Shown: positions 15,808-23,773 of the stretch, in pieces
Layout of the letters: each line of letters opens with the position of its first letter
Position numbering within the stretch: the stretch's first letter is position 1
Source of the DNA: Chlorobium sp.
GTDB lineage: Bacteria > Bacteroidota > Chlorobiia > Chlorobiales > Chlorobiaceae
DNA length: 44,572 nt
Reading direction: 5' to 3'
Assembly (NCBI GenBank): GCA_028278005.1
Contig: JANQFD010000055.1
Location: 1 to 44,572, forward strand
Program-made: the position numbers and the translations under genes
The notes under the pieces: model-generated
Told to the model about the DNA's origin: nothing
Database searches by the model: none
Seen by the model: the letters and a program-made list of their open reading frames with translations, nothing else

Positions 15808-16656
15808 ATGAAGCGATACGCATATTATCTCAGCTGCATCAATGAGTCCATGACCAAAGAGGTTGATAAATCCATTGAACTATGGCAGAATGACCTTGAG
15901 ATAGACTTTGTCAAACTGCACGAGAGCACCTGTTGCGGTGGTAGTAACCTCGATTATGTCAGTCCGAAGCATTTTGCACTGGTGAACGGCAGGAACATCG
16001 CTTTGGCTGAAAAGCTCGGACTTGATCTGGTGACATCCTGTAATACCTGTTTATTGACTATCAGAAGTGCGAAACAGAAACTGGACGAGTCTGAAGCGCT
16101 CCGTGACGAGGTTAACGGAATTCTGAAAAAAGAGGGACTCGAATACAAGGGGACATCTGAAGTGCGTCATCTGCTCTGGGTGCTGAACGAGGACGTCGGT
16201 CTCGATACAATCGCCAACAAGGTCAAGGTTCCCCTGAAAAACTACAAGATCGCGCCGTTTTACGGGTGCCACATTCTGCGGCCATCCAACATTCTCGGCA
16301 AGGACGATCCTCTTGAACCTACTTCACTGGACAAGCTGATCGAAGCCCTTGGCGGAAAGGTGGTTTCTTTCGAGCATAAGAACAAATGCTGTGGTTTCCA
16401 TACGCTTCTTGTTGCCGAGGAAGAATCGCTGAATGTCGCAGCCGAAGCGCTCGGCGAGGCAATCGATTCAAGTGCCGATTTCATTGTAACTCCTTGTCCG
16501 CTTTGCCATACCGTACTCGACAGTTATCAGGCAAAGGCTCTGAAGCGGGCAAACATCAAAAAGTCCATTCCGGTTTTTCATCTCTCTGAAATGATCGGCC
16601 TTGCGCTGGGGTATACCCACAGGCAGTTGGGGATAAAGCGCCATATTGTGACGTAA
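15808..16656 (+). CDS. CCG-domain (HdrB/SdhE-type) subunit of succinate dehydrogenase/fumarate reductase
   Basis: A 282-residue protein; the start at 15808 is supported by CAGGAGAA 8 bases upstream. Two Cys-rich CCG repeats are visible. The first is STCCGGSN followed about 35 residues later by SCNTC; the second is NKCCGFH followed by TPCPLCH. This is the domain of heterodisulfide reductase subunit B, which binds unusual [4Fe-4S] clusters, and of the SdhE subunit of Sulfolobus-type (class E) complexes. There are no transmembrane helices and no heme ligands, so no cytochrome b anchor is encoded here. No SdhF-like small partner is visible downstream, where a repeat element begins 3 bases after the stop. 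Confidence 0.88.
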   Translation: MKRYAYYLSCINESMTKEVDKSIELWQNDLEIDFVKLHESTCCGGSNLDYVSPKHFALVNGRNIALAEKLGLDLVTSCNTCLLTIRSAKQKLDESEALRDEVNGILKKEGLEYKGTSEVRHLLWVLNEDVGLDTIANKVKVPLKNYKIAPFYGCHILRPSNILGKDDPLEPTSLDKLIEALGGKVVSFEHKNKCCGFHTLLVAEEESLNVAAEALGEAIDSSADFIVTPCPLCHTVLDSYQAKALKRANIKKSIPVFHLSEMIGLALGYTHRQLGIKRHIVT

Positions 16657-16659
16657 CTA

Positions 16660-16834
16660 CACCTTTATTAATGTATTGCGCGCCATGATTGCTTCGCTGT
16701 CCCGACCTGTCAGGATCGAAATCCTCATGTCCCGGCAAGTCGGGACACCCCGGTTTTAAAGTTTATCCCGATTTTATCGGGACTCCGTTCGCCTCGTACT
16801 CAACTCGCGCTCTCATAGACAATTAATAGAGGTG
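16660..16834. mobile_element. MITE-like element, copy 1 (degenerate ends)
   Basis: A 175-bp non-coding element. The left end CACCTTTATTAAT (16660-16672) and right end ATTAATAGAGGTG (16822-16834) are inverted with 12 of 13 matches. The interior carries ATCGAAATCCTCATGTCCCG, two CCCGAC...GTCGGG-like stems and a TTTATCCCGATTTTATCGGG stem shared with copies at 20008 and 44347. It starts 3 bases after the sdh operon stop, so its hairpins may now serve as a transcript end. Confidence 0.75.
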
Positions 16835-16978
16835 ATTGTGGCTCTCAGTGATCGTCACTCTGATGGCCGGTTAGTTATAAACGGGTGGTTTTCAAAAACG
16901 CACAAAAAAGCGTAGCTTAGCACTTTCTTGGATGGCTCTCACCTGGGAAATTTGACGGCAGGTGGGCAGCGTTTTTTT
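16835..16978 (+). promoter_or_regulatory. structured leader upstream of hemE ending in a terminator-like hairpin
   Basis: This non-coding stretch holds a small hairpin (AGTGA-TCG-TCACT) near its start. At 16935-16970 there is an 11-bp stem with one bulge (GCTCTCACCTG with CAGGTGGGCAGC), followed by seven T (16972-16978). The T-tract ends 28 bases before the hemE ATG, so the structure either ends an upstream transcript or acts as an attenuator/riboregulator of hemE. I do not recognise a known riboswitch class. Confidence 0.6.
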
Positions 16979-17006
16979 ATAACTTGTTTAAATTTTGCAT
17001 TGCAGC

Positions 17007-18062
17007 ATGCTCAAAAATGATCTTTTTCTTCGGGCGTTAAAACGGCAGCCGGTACCAAGGACGCCAATATGGGTAATGCGTCAGGCAGGGCGTTATTTGC
17101 CGGAATACCGTGCAGTCAGGGAGAAAACCGATTTCCTGACACTGTGTAAAACTCCTGAACTTGCAACGGAAGTTACTATCCAGCCCGTTGATATCATTGG
17201 CGTTGACGCAGCCATTATTTTTTCGGATATTCTTGTCGTCAATGAAGCCATGGGCATGAATGTTGAAATCATAGAGTCCAAAGGCATCAGACTTACCCCC
17301 CCTATCCGTTCCCAGGTGGACATCGATCGTCTTATCATACCGGATATCAATGAAAAGCTCGGCTATGTCCTCGATGCGATCCGGATGACTAAAAGAGAGC
17401 TGGACAACAGGGTTCCCCTGATCGGCTTTTCCGGGGCGGCCTGGACCCTCTTTACCTATGCTGTAGAAGGTGGCGGCTCGAAGAATTATGCTTTTGCCAA
17501 GAAAATGATGTATCGTGAGCCCAAAATGGCACACATGCTGCTCAGCAAGATCTCAAGCGTTATTACAGAATATCTTTTGATGCAGATAGATGCCGGCGCG
17601 GATGCCGTTCAGATTTTCGATTCCTGGGCAAGCGCTCTTTCCGAGGATGATTACCGTGAGTTTGCGCTTCCCTATATCAAGGAAAGTGTCCAGGCGGTGA
17701 AAACAAAGTACCCTGATACGCCGGTTATTGTCTTTTCAAAAGACTGCAACACCATTCTCTCCGATATTGCCGACACCGGCTGCGATGCCATGGGGCTTGG
17801 GTGGAACATGGATATTGCCAAGGCCCGCGCCGAGCTTAAAGACAGGGTGACGCTTCAGGGTAACATGGACCCGACGGTGCTGTATGGAACCCATGATAAA
17901 ATCAGGGCGGAAGCTGCCAAAATCCTCGAACGTTTCGGAAAACATACCGAAGCCTCGGGCCACGTTTTCAATCTCGGTCATGGTATTCTTCCCGATGTCG
18001 ATCCGGCCAATCTTAAATGCCTGGTTGACTTTGTCAAAGAAGAGAGCACCAAGTATCACTAA
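17007..18062 (+). CDS. hemE: uroporphyrinogen-III decarboxylase
   Basis: A 351-residue cytosolic enzyme read from ATG 17007 (MLKNDLFLRALKRQPV); the TTG at 16995 is rejected. Family hallmarks are VMRQAGRYLPEYR (substrate-binding Arg pair), IIFSDILVV (the key Asp), GFSGAAWTLFTY, QIFDSWASAL and FNLGHGILPDVDP. HemE removes four acetate carboxyls from uroporphyrinogen III to make coproporphyrinogen III, the last step shared by heme and BChl before protoporphyrin. In a chlorosome-bearing cell flux here must be very high. The gene stands alone between a structured leader and a strong terminator (18086-18122). Confidence 0.97.
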   Translation: MLKNDLFLRALKRQPVPRTPIWVMRQAGRYLPEYRAVREKTDFLTLCKTPELATEVTIQPVDIIGVDAAIIFSDILVVNEAMGMNVEIIESKGIRLTPPIRSQVDIDRLIIPDINEKLGYVLDAIRMTKRELDNRVPLIGFSGAAWTLFTYAVEGGGSKNYAFAKKMMYREPKMAHMLLSKISSVITEYLLMQIDAGADAVQIFDSWASALSEDDYREFALPYIKESVQAVKTKYPDTPVIVFSKDCNTILSDIADTGCDAMGLGWNMDIAKARAELKDRVTLQGNMDPTVLYGTHDKIRAEAAKILERFGKHTEASGHVFNLGHGILPDVDPANLKCLVDFVKEESTKYH

Positions 18063-18085
18063 GCATTTTCGCATTCCTCTTTTCA

Positions 18086-18122
18086 ACTCCGCTTTTCTTC
18101 AAGGATAAGCGGAGTTTTTTTT
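18086..18122 (+). terminator. intrinsic terminator of hemE
   Basis: The stem ACTCCGCTT (18086-18094) pairs perfectly with AAGCGGAGT (18107-18115) around a 12-base loop. It runs directly into eight T (18115-18122), 23 bases past the hemE stop. Confidence 0.92.
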
Positions 18123-18219
18123 GCCCGCTCAGTCTCCCGCCAACCACAATCTCCATTTTATTATATTTGTTTTTATATGACGCAAACCGAGGCCCCGAGA
18201 GCATGAACCGCAAAAAATC

Positions 18220-19047
18220 ATGGTGACAATGCCCCCATCGGAAAGGTTCAAGCAGAAGCTTGCCCATATCATTTTCGATTACAATACCGTACCGTCAAAG
18301 ATGTTCGATCTTTTTCTGATTGCGGCTATTGTTATCAGTGTCATCGTTGTCATGCTTGACAGCGTATCTGGCATCCATGCGGTGTACGGTGATTTTTTTT
18401 ATGTCCTTGAATGGTTTTTTACCGTCATTTTTACGGTTGAATACGGCATGAGGCTCTATGTTGCCACCAACCGGATGCGTTACGCCCGAAGTTTTTTCGG
18501 AATTATCGATCTGCTGTCAATTCTGCCGACCTATTTCAGCATTTTTTTTCCCGGCACGCAATACTTGCTTGTTATCAGGTTTTTCAGGGTGTTGAGGATC
18601 TTCAGGCTGCTCAAGCTTGTGAAGTTTGTCAAGGAAGGTGAATATGTAAGAAACGCGATTCTTGCTTCAAGCCGTAAAATACTTTTTTTCCTTTTTTTCG
18701 TAATGGTTACGGTCAGCATCATCGGTGCTCTCATGTATCTTATTGAGGGTGAGGAGCATGGTTTCCACAGTATTCCTGAAGGGGTATACTGGGCGATTGT
18801 CACCATAACCACAGTGGGGTATGGAGATATCTCACCCCAGACCATTCCGGGCAGGGCGCTTGCTGCAATGTTGATGATTATCGGTTACAGTATTATCGCT
18901 GTTCCAACCGGGATTGTATCGGCGGAGATGGCTTCCATGAACGAGCAGCTACATGCAGACCTGTCAAAGTTAAACTCCTGCTGCAAAATCATTGACCACG
19001 ATGGCGATGCGAGGCACTGTAAAGAGTGCGGTAAACCGCTGGACTAG
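18220..19047 (+). CDS. voltage-gated potassium channel with a C-terminal cysteine-rich tail
   Basis: A 275-residue six-helix channel. S1-S3 are visible at about 29-50, 58-80 and 91-112. S4 has the spaced arginines RFFRVLRIFRLLKLVK (120-135). The pore helix and selectivity filter TITTVGYGD end at about residue 203, and S6 is GRALAAMLMIIGYSIIAVP. It belongs to the bacterial Kv family and should conduct K+ in a voltage-dependent way. The cytoplasmic tail ends CCKIIDHDGDARHCKECGK, with Cys254/255 and Cys267/270, a small zinc-ribbon-like knuckle not part of the minimal channel. It is a single-gene unit converging with the Usp gene; an alternative start is the Met at 18229. Confidence 0.9.
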   Translation: MVTMPPSERFKQKLAHIIFDYNTVPSKMFDLFLIAAIVISVIVVMLDSVSGIHAVYGDFFYVLEWFFTVIFTVEYGMRLYVATNRMRYARSFFGIIDLLSILPTYFSIFFPGTQYLLVIRFFRVLRIFRLLKLVKFVKEGEYVRNAILASSRKILFFLFFVMVTVSIIGALMYLIEGEEHGFHSIPEGVYWAIVTITTVGYGDISPQTIPGRALAAMLMIIGYSIIAVPTGIVSAEMASMNEQLHADLSKLNSCCKIIDHDGDARHCKECGKPLD

Positions 19048-19079
19048 TGGTGAGTGGTGCCTGGAGAGAGGGGTTCTTG

Positions 19080-19949
19080 CTATTTCCGGAAAGGGCCGAT
19101 CACCCCATATTCAATTTTTACCGGCTTGATCCTGTAAGTCAGGACCGGACGGTAGGCGTGTTCTGAAACGCTTTCGGCAATGCTGCCTTCAATAAGATGC
19201 GAGAGTCCTGATCTTCCATGAGTCGGGACACAGATCATGTCGGCCTGCATGTCCCTTGCGAAATGCAGGATTCCCTCTTCTTCGCTGTCGTCGTTATAGA
19301 TGTTTATGGTATAATTGCTGAGCTTTTGTTCTTCGGCAAATCCCTCCATGAGCTGACGGCTGTATCTCGATGTTTCAAAATGTGATCTTGTGTTTACCTT
19401 GAGCAGATGCAGCGTGGCATCATACAGTGAGGCAAAGTCCTGCAGGGCATTGAAACCCGCAGCGATTTCGCCATAGAAATTCGAGCCGAAGACAATGTTC
19501 GACGGGCAGAAATAAGAAACGGGCTCCTTGATGGTTAGCACCAGGCAAGAAGCGTGCTGGATAACCTTCTCGGTTGTCGAGCCGACAAGAATCCTGTTGA
19601 TTCCCTGGCGCCCGTGTGATCCGATAACAATAAGGTCGAACGCTTCGTCGGCGGCTTTGCGTGATATTTTTTCATACGGGGTGTCAAAATCCACCGAGTA
19701 GGTTACATCGATGTCGCTGCACTGATCGCATTCTGCTGTCTGGGCAAGCTTGTTTTCGATTTCTTCAAGAACATTCGTACTCCCGAGAGCCCTGTAGGCG
19801 ATGATATCGGTTATTTCAGGGTAGTCGGGAACCTCTATGACATGGTACAGATGGAGTTCAGCGCCACTCTTTCTTGCGATACTGGCGGCTACCTCGAAAG
19901 CATAGGAGGCCTGATCTGAAAAATCTGTCGGTACAAGAATCCGTTTCAT
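19080..19949 (-). CDS. tandem universal stress protein (two UspA domains)
   Basis: A 289-residue protein of two Usp domains. The first (about 1-145) begins MKRILVPTDFSDQA and ends with the ATP-loop-like GSHGRQGINRILVGSTTEK. The second (about 150-280) ends with THGRSGLSHLIEGSIAESV. The Gx2Gx9G(S/T) nucleotide loop is intact in the first domain and altered in the second (TxGRSGLSHLIEGS), so ATP binding may be uneven between the two. Such proteins help survival under energy or redox stress. It converges with the potassium channel gene with 32 bases between the stops. Confidence 0.9.
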   Translation of the reverse strand: MKRILVPTDFSDQASYAFEVAASIARKSGAELHLYHVIEVPDYPEITDIIAYRALGSTNVLEEIENKLAQTAECDQCSDIDVTYSVDFDTPYEKISRKAADEAFDLIVIGSHGRQGINRILVGSTTEKVIQHASCLVLTIKEPVSYFCPSNIVFGSNFYGEIAAGFNALQDFASLYDATLHLLKVNTRSHFETSRYSRQLMEGFAEEQKLSNYTINIYNDDSEEEGILHFARDMQADMICVPTHGRSGLSHLIEGSIAESVSEHAYRPVLTYRIKPVKIEYGVIGPFRK

Positions 19950-20007
19950 GGCGGCTTACATTGGTTAACGCTCCTATGTAGAAGGTAAAAAAATGCAGCG
20001 TATATTA

Positions 20008-20184
20008 GGGCACCTCTATTTATTTATTCCGCGATTCAACTACTTCGCTGATCCCGACAAGTCGGGATCGAAACCCTCATGTCCCGACAGGTCGGGTCAC
20101 TCCGGTTTTGTAGTTTATCCCGATTGTATCGGGTCTCCGTTCGCCTTGTTTTTGAACCGCTCATGACAATAAATAGAGGTGCCC
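20008..20184. mobile_element. MITE with perfect 17-bp terminal inverted repeats, copy 2
   Basis: GGGCACCTCTATTTATT (20008-20024) and AATAAATAGAGGTGCCC (20168-20184) are perfect inverted repeats enclosing 143 bp with no open frame. ATTA flanks both ends (20004-20007 and 20185-20188), the expected target duplication. The interior has the palindrome ATCCCGACAAGTCGGGAT and a second CCCGACAGGTCGGG stem. This copy is intact and is probably the youngest of the family in the window. Confidence 0.85.
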
Positions 20185-20212
20185 ATTAGTATTAGTACTG
20201 ACAAGGGGGAAT

Positions 20213-20290
20213 CAGTGGGCAGTCGGCAACTGGCAGTCAGCAGTCCTCAGTCAGCAGTATTCAGTGAGTCGGGAGTGGGCAGCTGTCTTC
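20213..20290. repeat. degenerate CAGTC/GGCAGT tandem repeats
   Basis: A stretch of direct, imperfect units such as GTGGGCAGTCGGCAACTGG, CAGTCAGCAGTCCTCAGTC and AGCAGTATTCAGTGAG. Similar units occur at 12071-12225 and, in reverse, at 24550-24575. No convincing protein is encoded. The remainder up to gmhA (20291-20472) has no gene and should contain its promoter. Confidence 0.65.
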
Positions 20291-20472
20291 AGTTGGCCAA
20301 AAGTAAAGGCCAGAGGTCAAAATTAGAGTGTTTGGGTAATCGGGAATCGGGGTCGAAAAGGAATCGATTGGCAGTAGGCGATCGCGAGATGGCAAGCAGG
20401 TGAGTTACTGTTTGCAGGGGTTTTACTATATTACTTCCCGGTGAGAGATCGTGTAAGGATTGACAGCTGTAT

Positions 20473-21084
20473 ATGGAGCATGAGTCCCCTGATACAAAAA
20501 TGGAAGATCGCGTGCGCAAGGCTATGGGGCTCAGCGCACGGCTGAAGCAACAGGTTGCCGATTCGCAGAGTTCTGAAATTGTCGCAATGGCCGGAATTAT
20601 TGCCCGCTCATTCGAAGCAGGGGGAAAGCTGTTGATCTGCGGCAATGGAGGCAGTGCTTCCGATGCGCAGCACCTGGCTACCGAGTTTACTATTCGTTAC
20701 AGAAAAAGTGTTGCCAGAAAGGCACTGCCGGCGATTGCACTCTCGGCTGATACAGCCGCTCTTACCGCAGGTGCAAATGATCTGGGATATGATCAGGTTT
20801 TTGCCCGGCTTGTGGAAGCTTATGGTAAGCGGGGAGACGTCATCCTCGGGATTTCAACCAGCGGCAACAGCATGAGCATCTATAATGCTCTTCGGCAAGG
20901 CGGTTCACAGGGGCTTCATACTCTTGCCCTGCTCGGTGGAGACGGCGGCGCTGTCCGTGAAGTTTCCGGGCTTTCGGTCGTCGTACCGTACGCTGAAGCG
21001 GCAGACAGGGTCCAGGAATGTCATATTGCCATAGGGCATGTTATTATAGAATGTGTGGAAAGTATCATGGGGTATTGCAAGTAA
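20473..21084 (+). CDS. gmhA: phosphoheptose isomerase
   Basis: A 203-residue single SIS-domain protein. CGNGGSASDAQHLATEF contains the sugar-phosphate loop and the catalytic Glu region. Also visible are ISTSGNSMS and, near the end, CHIAIGHVIIECVE with the catalytic His. GmhA isomerises sedoheptulose-7-phosphate to D-glycero-manno-heptose-7-phosphate, the first step of ADP-heptose synthesis for LPS. Length and order of motifs fit GmhA; DiaA, a related SIS protein, is the less likely alternative. ribH follows after 30 bases, so the two may share a transcript although their pathways are unrelated. Confidence 0.85.
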   Translation: MEHESPDTKMEDRVRKAMGLSARLKQQVADSQSSEIVAMAGIIARSFEAGGKLLICGNGGSASDAQHLATEFTIRYRKSVARKALPAIALSADTAALTAGANDLGYDQVFARLVEAYGKRGDVILGISTSGNSMSIYNALRQGGSQGLHTLALLGGDGGAVREVSGLSVVVPYAEAADRVQECHIAIGHVIIECVESIMGYCK

Positions 21085-21114
21085 CCTGCTTAATAAACGG
21101 AAAACATACTGCAT

Positions 21115-21582
21115 ATGACCATCAAGACTATAGAGGGAACACTCGATGCAAAAAACATGAAGTTTGCACTGGTGGTTTCCAGATTCAACGATTTTATCGG
21201 ACAGAAGCTTGTCGAGGGTGCGCTTGACTGTATCCTCCGCCATGGCGGGTCCGACGAACATGTAGAGGTTGTCAAATGTCCCGGTGCATTCGAGCTCCCG
21301 GCGGTTGCAAAAAAAGCAGCCCTGACCGGCCGTTATGATGCGGTTATCGCTCTTGGTGCGATTATCAGGGGTGCTACCTCTCACTACGATGTGATCGCAG
21401 CAGAAGCAACAAAAGGTATTGCCCAGGCTGGTCTCGAAACCATGATCCCCATTACCTTTGGAGTGCTGACTACCGACAATCTCGAGCAGGCTATCGAACG
21501 CGCGGGAACCAAAGCCGGTAACAAGGGCTTCGACGCGGCTCTGGCAGCGATAGAAATGGTCAATCTTTACCGGCAGGTCTGA
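21115..21582 (+). CDS. ribH: 6,7-dimethyl-8-ribityllumazine synthase
   Basis: A 155-residue protein of standard length. Signatures are VVSRFNDFIG (substrate-binding Phe-Asn), CPGAFELPAVA, and LGAIIRGATSHYDVIAAEA with the catalytic His, then ITFGVLTTD and the Arg/Glu-rich end. It condenses ribitylaminouracil with dihydroxybutanone phosphate, the penultimate step of riboflavin synthesis, in icosahedral or pentameric capsids. FAD made here serves enzymes such as SdhA nearby. No FMN riboswitch is visible upstream. Confidence 0.96.
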   Translation: MTIKTIEGTLDAKNMKFALVVSRFNDFIGQKLVEGALDCILRHGGSDEHVEVVKCPGAFELPAVAKKAALTGRYDAVIALGAIIRGATSHYDVIAAEATKGIAQAGLETMIPITFGVLTTDNLEQAIERAGTKAGNKGFDAALAAIEMVNLYRQV

Positions 21583-21627
21583 TTTTCTCTCCCGGTATCG
21601 GGTAGGACATATTCAGGAGAGTTCCCT

Positions 21628-22104
21628 ATGAGCGCAACGCATGGCAGGACAATTCTGGCCGGTATTGCCGGCGGGGCGTCCATGAACGTTGTAATGCTGC
21701 TTACCTTTCGGCTGCTTGGTTTCGGCTGGAACGGCGGGGGTATCCTGCTTACATCACCGCATCAAAGCCGCAAGCTCATAGCGGTCTGGACGGAAATGGA
21801 GCCAATACCGCTTGTTGTCAATACACCGGCTCCGATCATTACCGGGATCATCCTCTATGGCATTATGCATGCCTATATCTACCGGTGGGTCGCTCCCGCA
21901 TGGCCGGCAGGAATTCTCAAGCGTGGGTTACGGTTCTCGATCCTTGTTTTTGTGATGGCATTTCTCTTCTGGGAGTTCTTCACCCCGTTCAACATGTTCG
22001 GTGAACCCCTGCACCTGATAGCTCTTGAACTTGTATTCTGGGCCTGCATAGCTTTTGCCGACGGGATGACGATCGCGGGGATCGTTGAAAAAAGGTTACG
22101 GTAA
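21628..22104 (+). CDS. four-helix integral membrane protein, unknown
   Basis: A 158-residue hydrophobic protein with about four membrane segments (about 8-27, 66-86, 101-120 and 128-150). An AGGAGAG ribosome-binding site lies about 7 bases before ATG 21628. The first loop carries GFGWNGGGILLTSPHQ and the second helix begins VNTPAPIITGIILYGIMHA. No transport or enzyme signature is visible, and I do not recognise the family. Its stop overlaps the start of the next gene (ATG at 22104), so it is translationally coupled to the isochorismatase-fold gene. Confidence 0.75.
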   Translation: MSATHGRTILAGIAGGASMNVVMLLTFRLLGFGWNGGGILLTSPHQSRKLIAVWTEMEPIPLVVNTPAPIITGIILYGIMHAYIYRWVAPAWPAGILKRGLRFSILVFVMAFLFWEFFTPFNMFGEPLHLIALELVFWACIAFADGMTIAGIVEKRLR

Positions 22105-22742
22105 TGGGATATACTGAACCGGATCTTTCAAAATCTGCGCTTGTGACCATTGACGTTCAGCGCGATTTTTCGCTGAGAGGGGCCCCTGCTGAAATTGCCG
22201 GAACTATGGAAAACGTGCCGAACATGGTGAGACTGCTCTCTATGTTTCGCAAAGTTTTCAGGCCGATTGTCCATGTTGTTCGTTTGTACCGGGCGGACGG
22301 TTCCAACGTCGATCTCTGCCGGCGCGCACTGATTCGAAGCGGTACAAGCGTCGTTCGTCCGGGTTCGGAGGGGGCGGAACTGGTTGGTGAACTGCTTCCT
22401 GATCCGACTGCAAAACTTGACTGTGGACTTCTGCTTGACGGGGGTGTCCAGTTTTGCAGTCAAAATGAATCAGTTATCTACAAACCACGCTGGGGAGCAT
22501 TTTATCAGACACCTCTTCAGAAACACCTTGAAGCTCTGAAGGTCAACACGATTGTTGTTTGCGGGTGTAATTTCCCGAATTGTCCCAGAACTACAATCTA
22601 CGAGGCGAGCGAAAGAGATTTCAAAGTGGTCCTTGTTCGGGATGCGGTTTCGGGACTTTATCGGAAGGCTGAAGAAGAATTACTGAACATAGGTGTTCAT
22701 CTTAGCTCGACCGCAGATCTGGCGGGGAGTTTTGGGAGGTGA
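22104..22742 (+). CDS. isochorismatase-family cysteine hydrolase
   Basis: A 212-residue alpha/beta hydrolase of the isochorismatase/nicotinamidase superfamily. The catalytic triad is visible: Asp in ALVTIDVQRDF, Lys in VIYKPRWGAFYQT and the nucleophilic Cys in VVCGCNFPNCPRTTIYEA. The surplus Cys in that last motif (C-x-C-x4-C) is unusual. The substrate is undetermined; members cleave amides such as nicotinamide, N-carbamoyl compounds or vinyl ethers. It overlaps the membrane protein gene upstream and is followed at once by an AhpD-like gene, so the three form an operon. Confidence 0.85.
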   Translation: MGYTEPDLSKSALVTIDVQRDFSLRGAPAEIAGTMENVPNMVRLLSMFRKVFRPIVHVVRLYRADGSNVDLCRRALIRSGTSVVRPGSEGAELVGELLPDPTAKLDCGLLLDGGVQFCSQNESVIYKPRWGAFYQTPLQKHLEALKVNTIVVCGCNFPNCPRTTIYEASERDFKVVLVRDAVSGLYRKAEEELLNIGVHLSSTADLAGSFGR

Positions 22743-22744
22743 CG

Positions 22745-23773
22745 ATGCGGTATTTCGGATCGTTTGCGCAGAGTAAAAAGGTTGAGCTTTCTGCAATGAC
22801 CCTGAAACAGATTCGGCATGAGTTTGGTGCAGAGGTCGAGCCTTTTACCCTGCATATCCCTTTGCCTGAGTTGCTCGCCGGTGCATGGATGGCGTGCAGG
22901 GAATCGTTGCTGGTCGGCATTGTACGTCGTGATCTGAAAGAAGCAGTGGCAGCAACCGTTTCGGCGGTCAATCGCTGTCCTTATTGTGTCGATGCCCACA
23001 ACATCATGATGCTTGCTTTCTCCGGAAGGGAATACTCCTCTGCGATTTCGGAAAGCCGGTATGACGCAATTGCAGATGAGGGTGTCCGGGAGGTTGTCCG
23101 ATGGGCGGCGGCAACCCGCTCTCCCGGCTCATCGGAACTGAATGCCCCACCGTTTCCTCCTGATGAAGCGCCTGAATTTATCGGGACGGCACTGTTTTTC
23201 CATTACATCAACCGGATGGTAACAATACTGCTGGGCAGATCTCCCCTGCCGTTTTCCAAAGGTACACCAAAAAAGGCCGCGATGCGGATGGCTGCATGGT
23301 ATTTCGGGAGAGCGATCCACTTGTCGGGGACGCCATGTGCTTCGCTTGATCTGCTGCCGCCGGCTGATTTGCCCGAAGACCTGCGATGGTCGAAATCATC
23401 CCGATGCATATCAGGTGCTTATGCGGCATTTTCCAGGGCCGTCGATGACGCAGGTTCGGAGGTTCTTCCCGAAAAGGTCAGAAATGCTATTGGTCATATT
23501 CTCGATATGTGGGACGGCAAGGACCCCGGAACCCTTGAATCCCTGATCGCCCTGAACCTCGGAAAATATACCGGCAGATCAAGAGCGGCAGGCGAACTTG
23601 CGCTTTGTGCGGCGCTGGCTCCTTATCGTGTGACCGAACGTCTGGTTTCGGCTTTTGCAAGCCACCATCCCGGCGACAGGCAGTTGCTTGCGGTTCTTGC
23701 ATGGGGCAGCTTTGCCGCAGCAAGGCGAATAGGGGAATGGATTGGAAAGCCTTTCGAGGAAAAGTACCGCTAA
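22745..23773 (+). CDS. AhpD-like/carboxymuconolactone decarboxylase-family protein
   Basis: A protein of about 342 residues. I prefer ATG 22745 over GTG 22739 because GGAGGT ends just upstream. The AhpD signature is NRCPYCVDAHNIMML at about residue 80, with the CxxC redox pair and His. The family acts as peroxidase or alkylhydroperoxide reductase partner. The protein is about twice the usual AhpD length; the C-terminal half (about 190-342) shows no second CxxC and may be a degenerate repeat. It shares an operon with the isochorismatase-fold gene and converges on plsC with the stop codons overlapping. Confidence 0.82.
   Translation: MRYFGSFAQSKKVELSAMTLKQIRHEFGAEVEPFTLHIPLPELLAGAWMACRESLLVGIVRRDLKEAVAATVSAVNRCPYCVDAHNIMMLAFSGREYSSAISESRYDAIADEGVREVVRWAAATRSPGSSELNAPPFPPDEAPEFIGTALFFHYINRMVTILLGRSPLPFSKGTPKKAAMRMAAWYFGRAIHLSGTPCASLDLLPPADLPEDLRWSKSSRCISGAYAAFSRAVDDAGSEVLPEKVRNAIGHILDMWDGKDPGTLESLIALNLGKYTGRSRAAGELALCAALAPYRVTERLVSAFASHHPGDRQLLAVLAWGSFAAARRIGEWIGKPFEEKYR

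Noticed and set aside
20008..20184. Repeated CCCGAC...GTCGGG hairpins as a possible CRISPR array
   Set aside because: There is no regular repeat-spacer spacing; the hairpins are parts of a MITE bounded by inverted ends.
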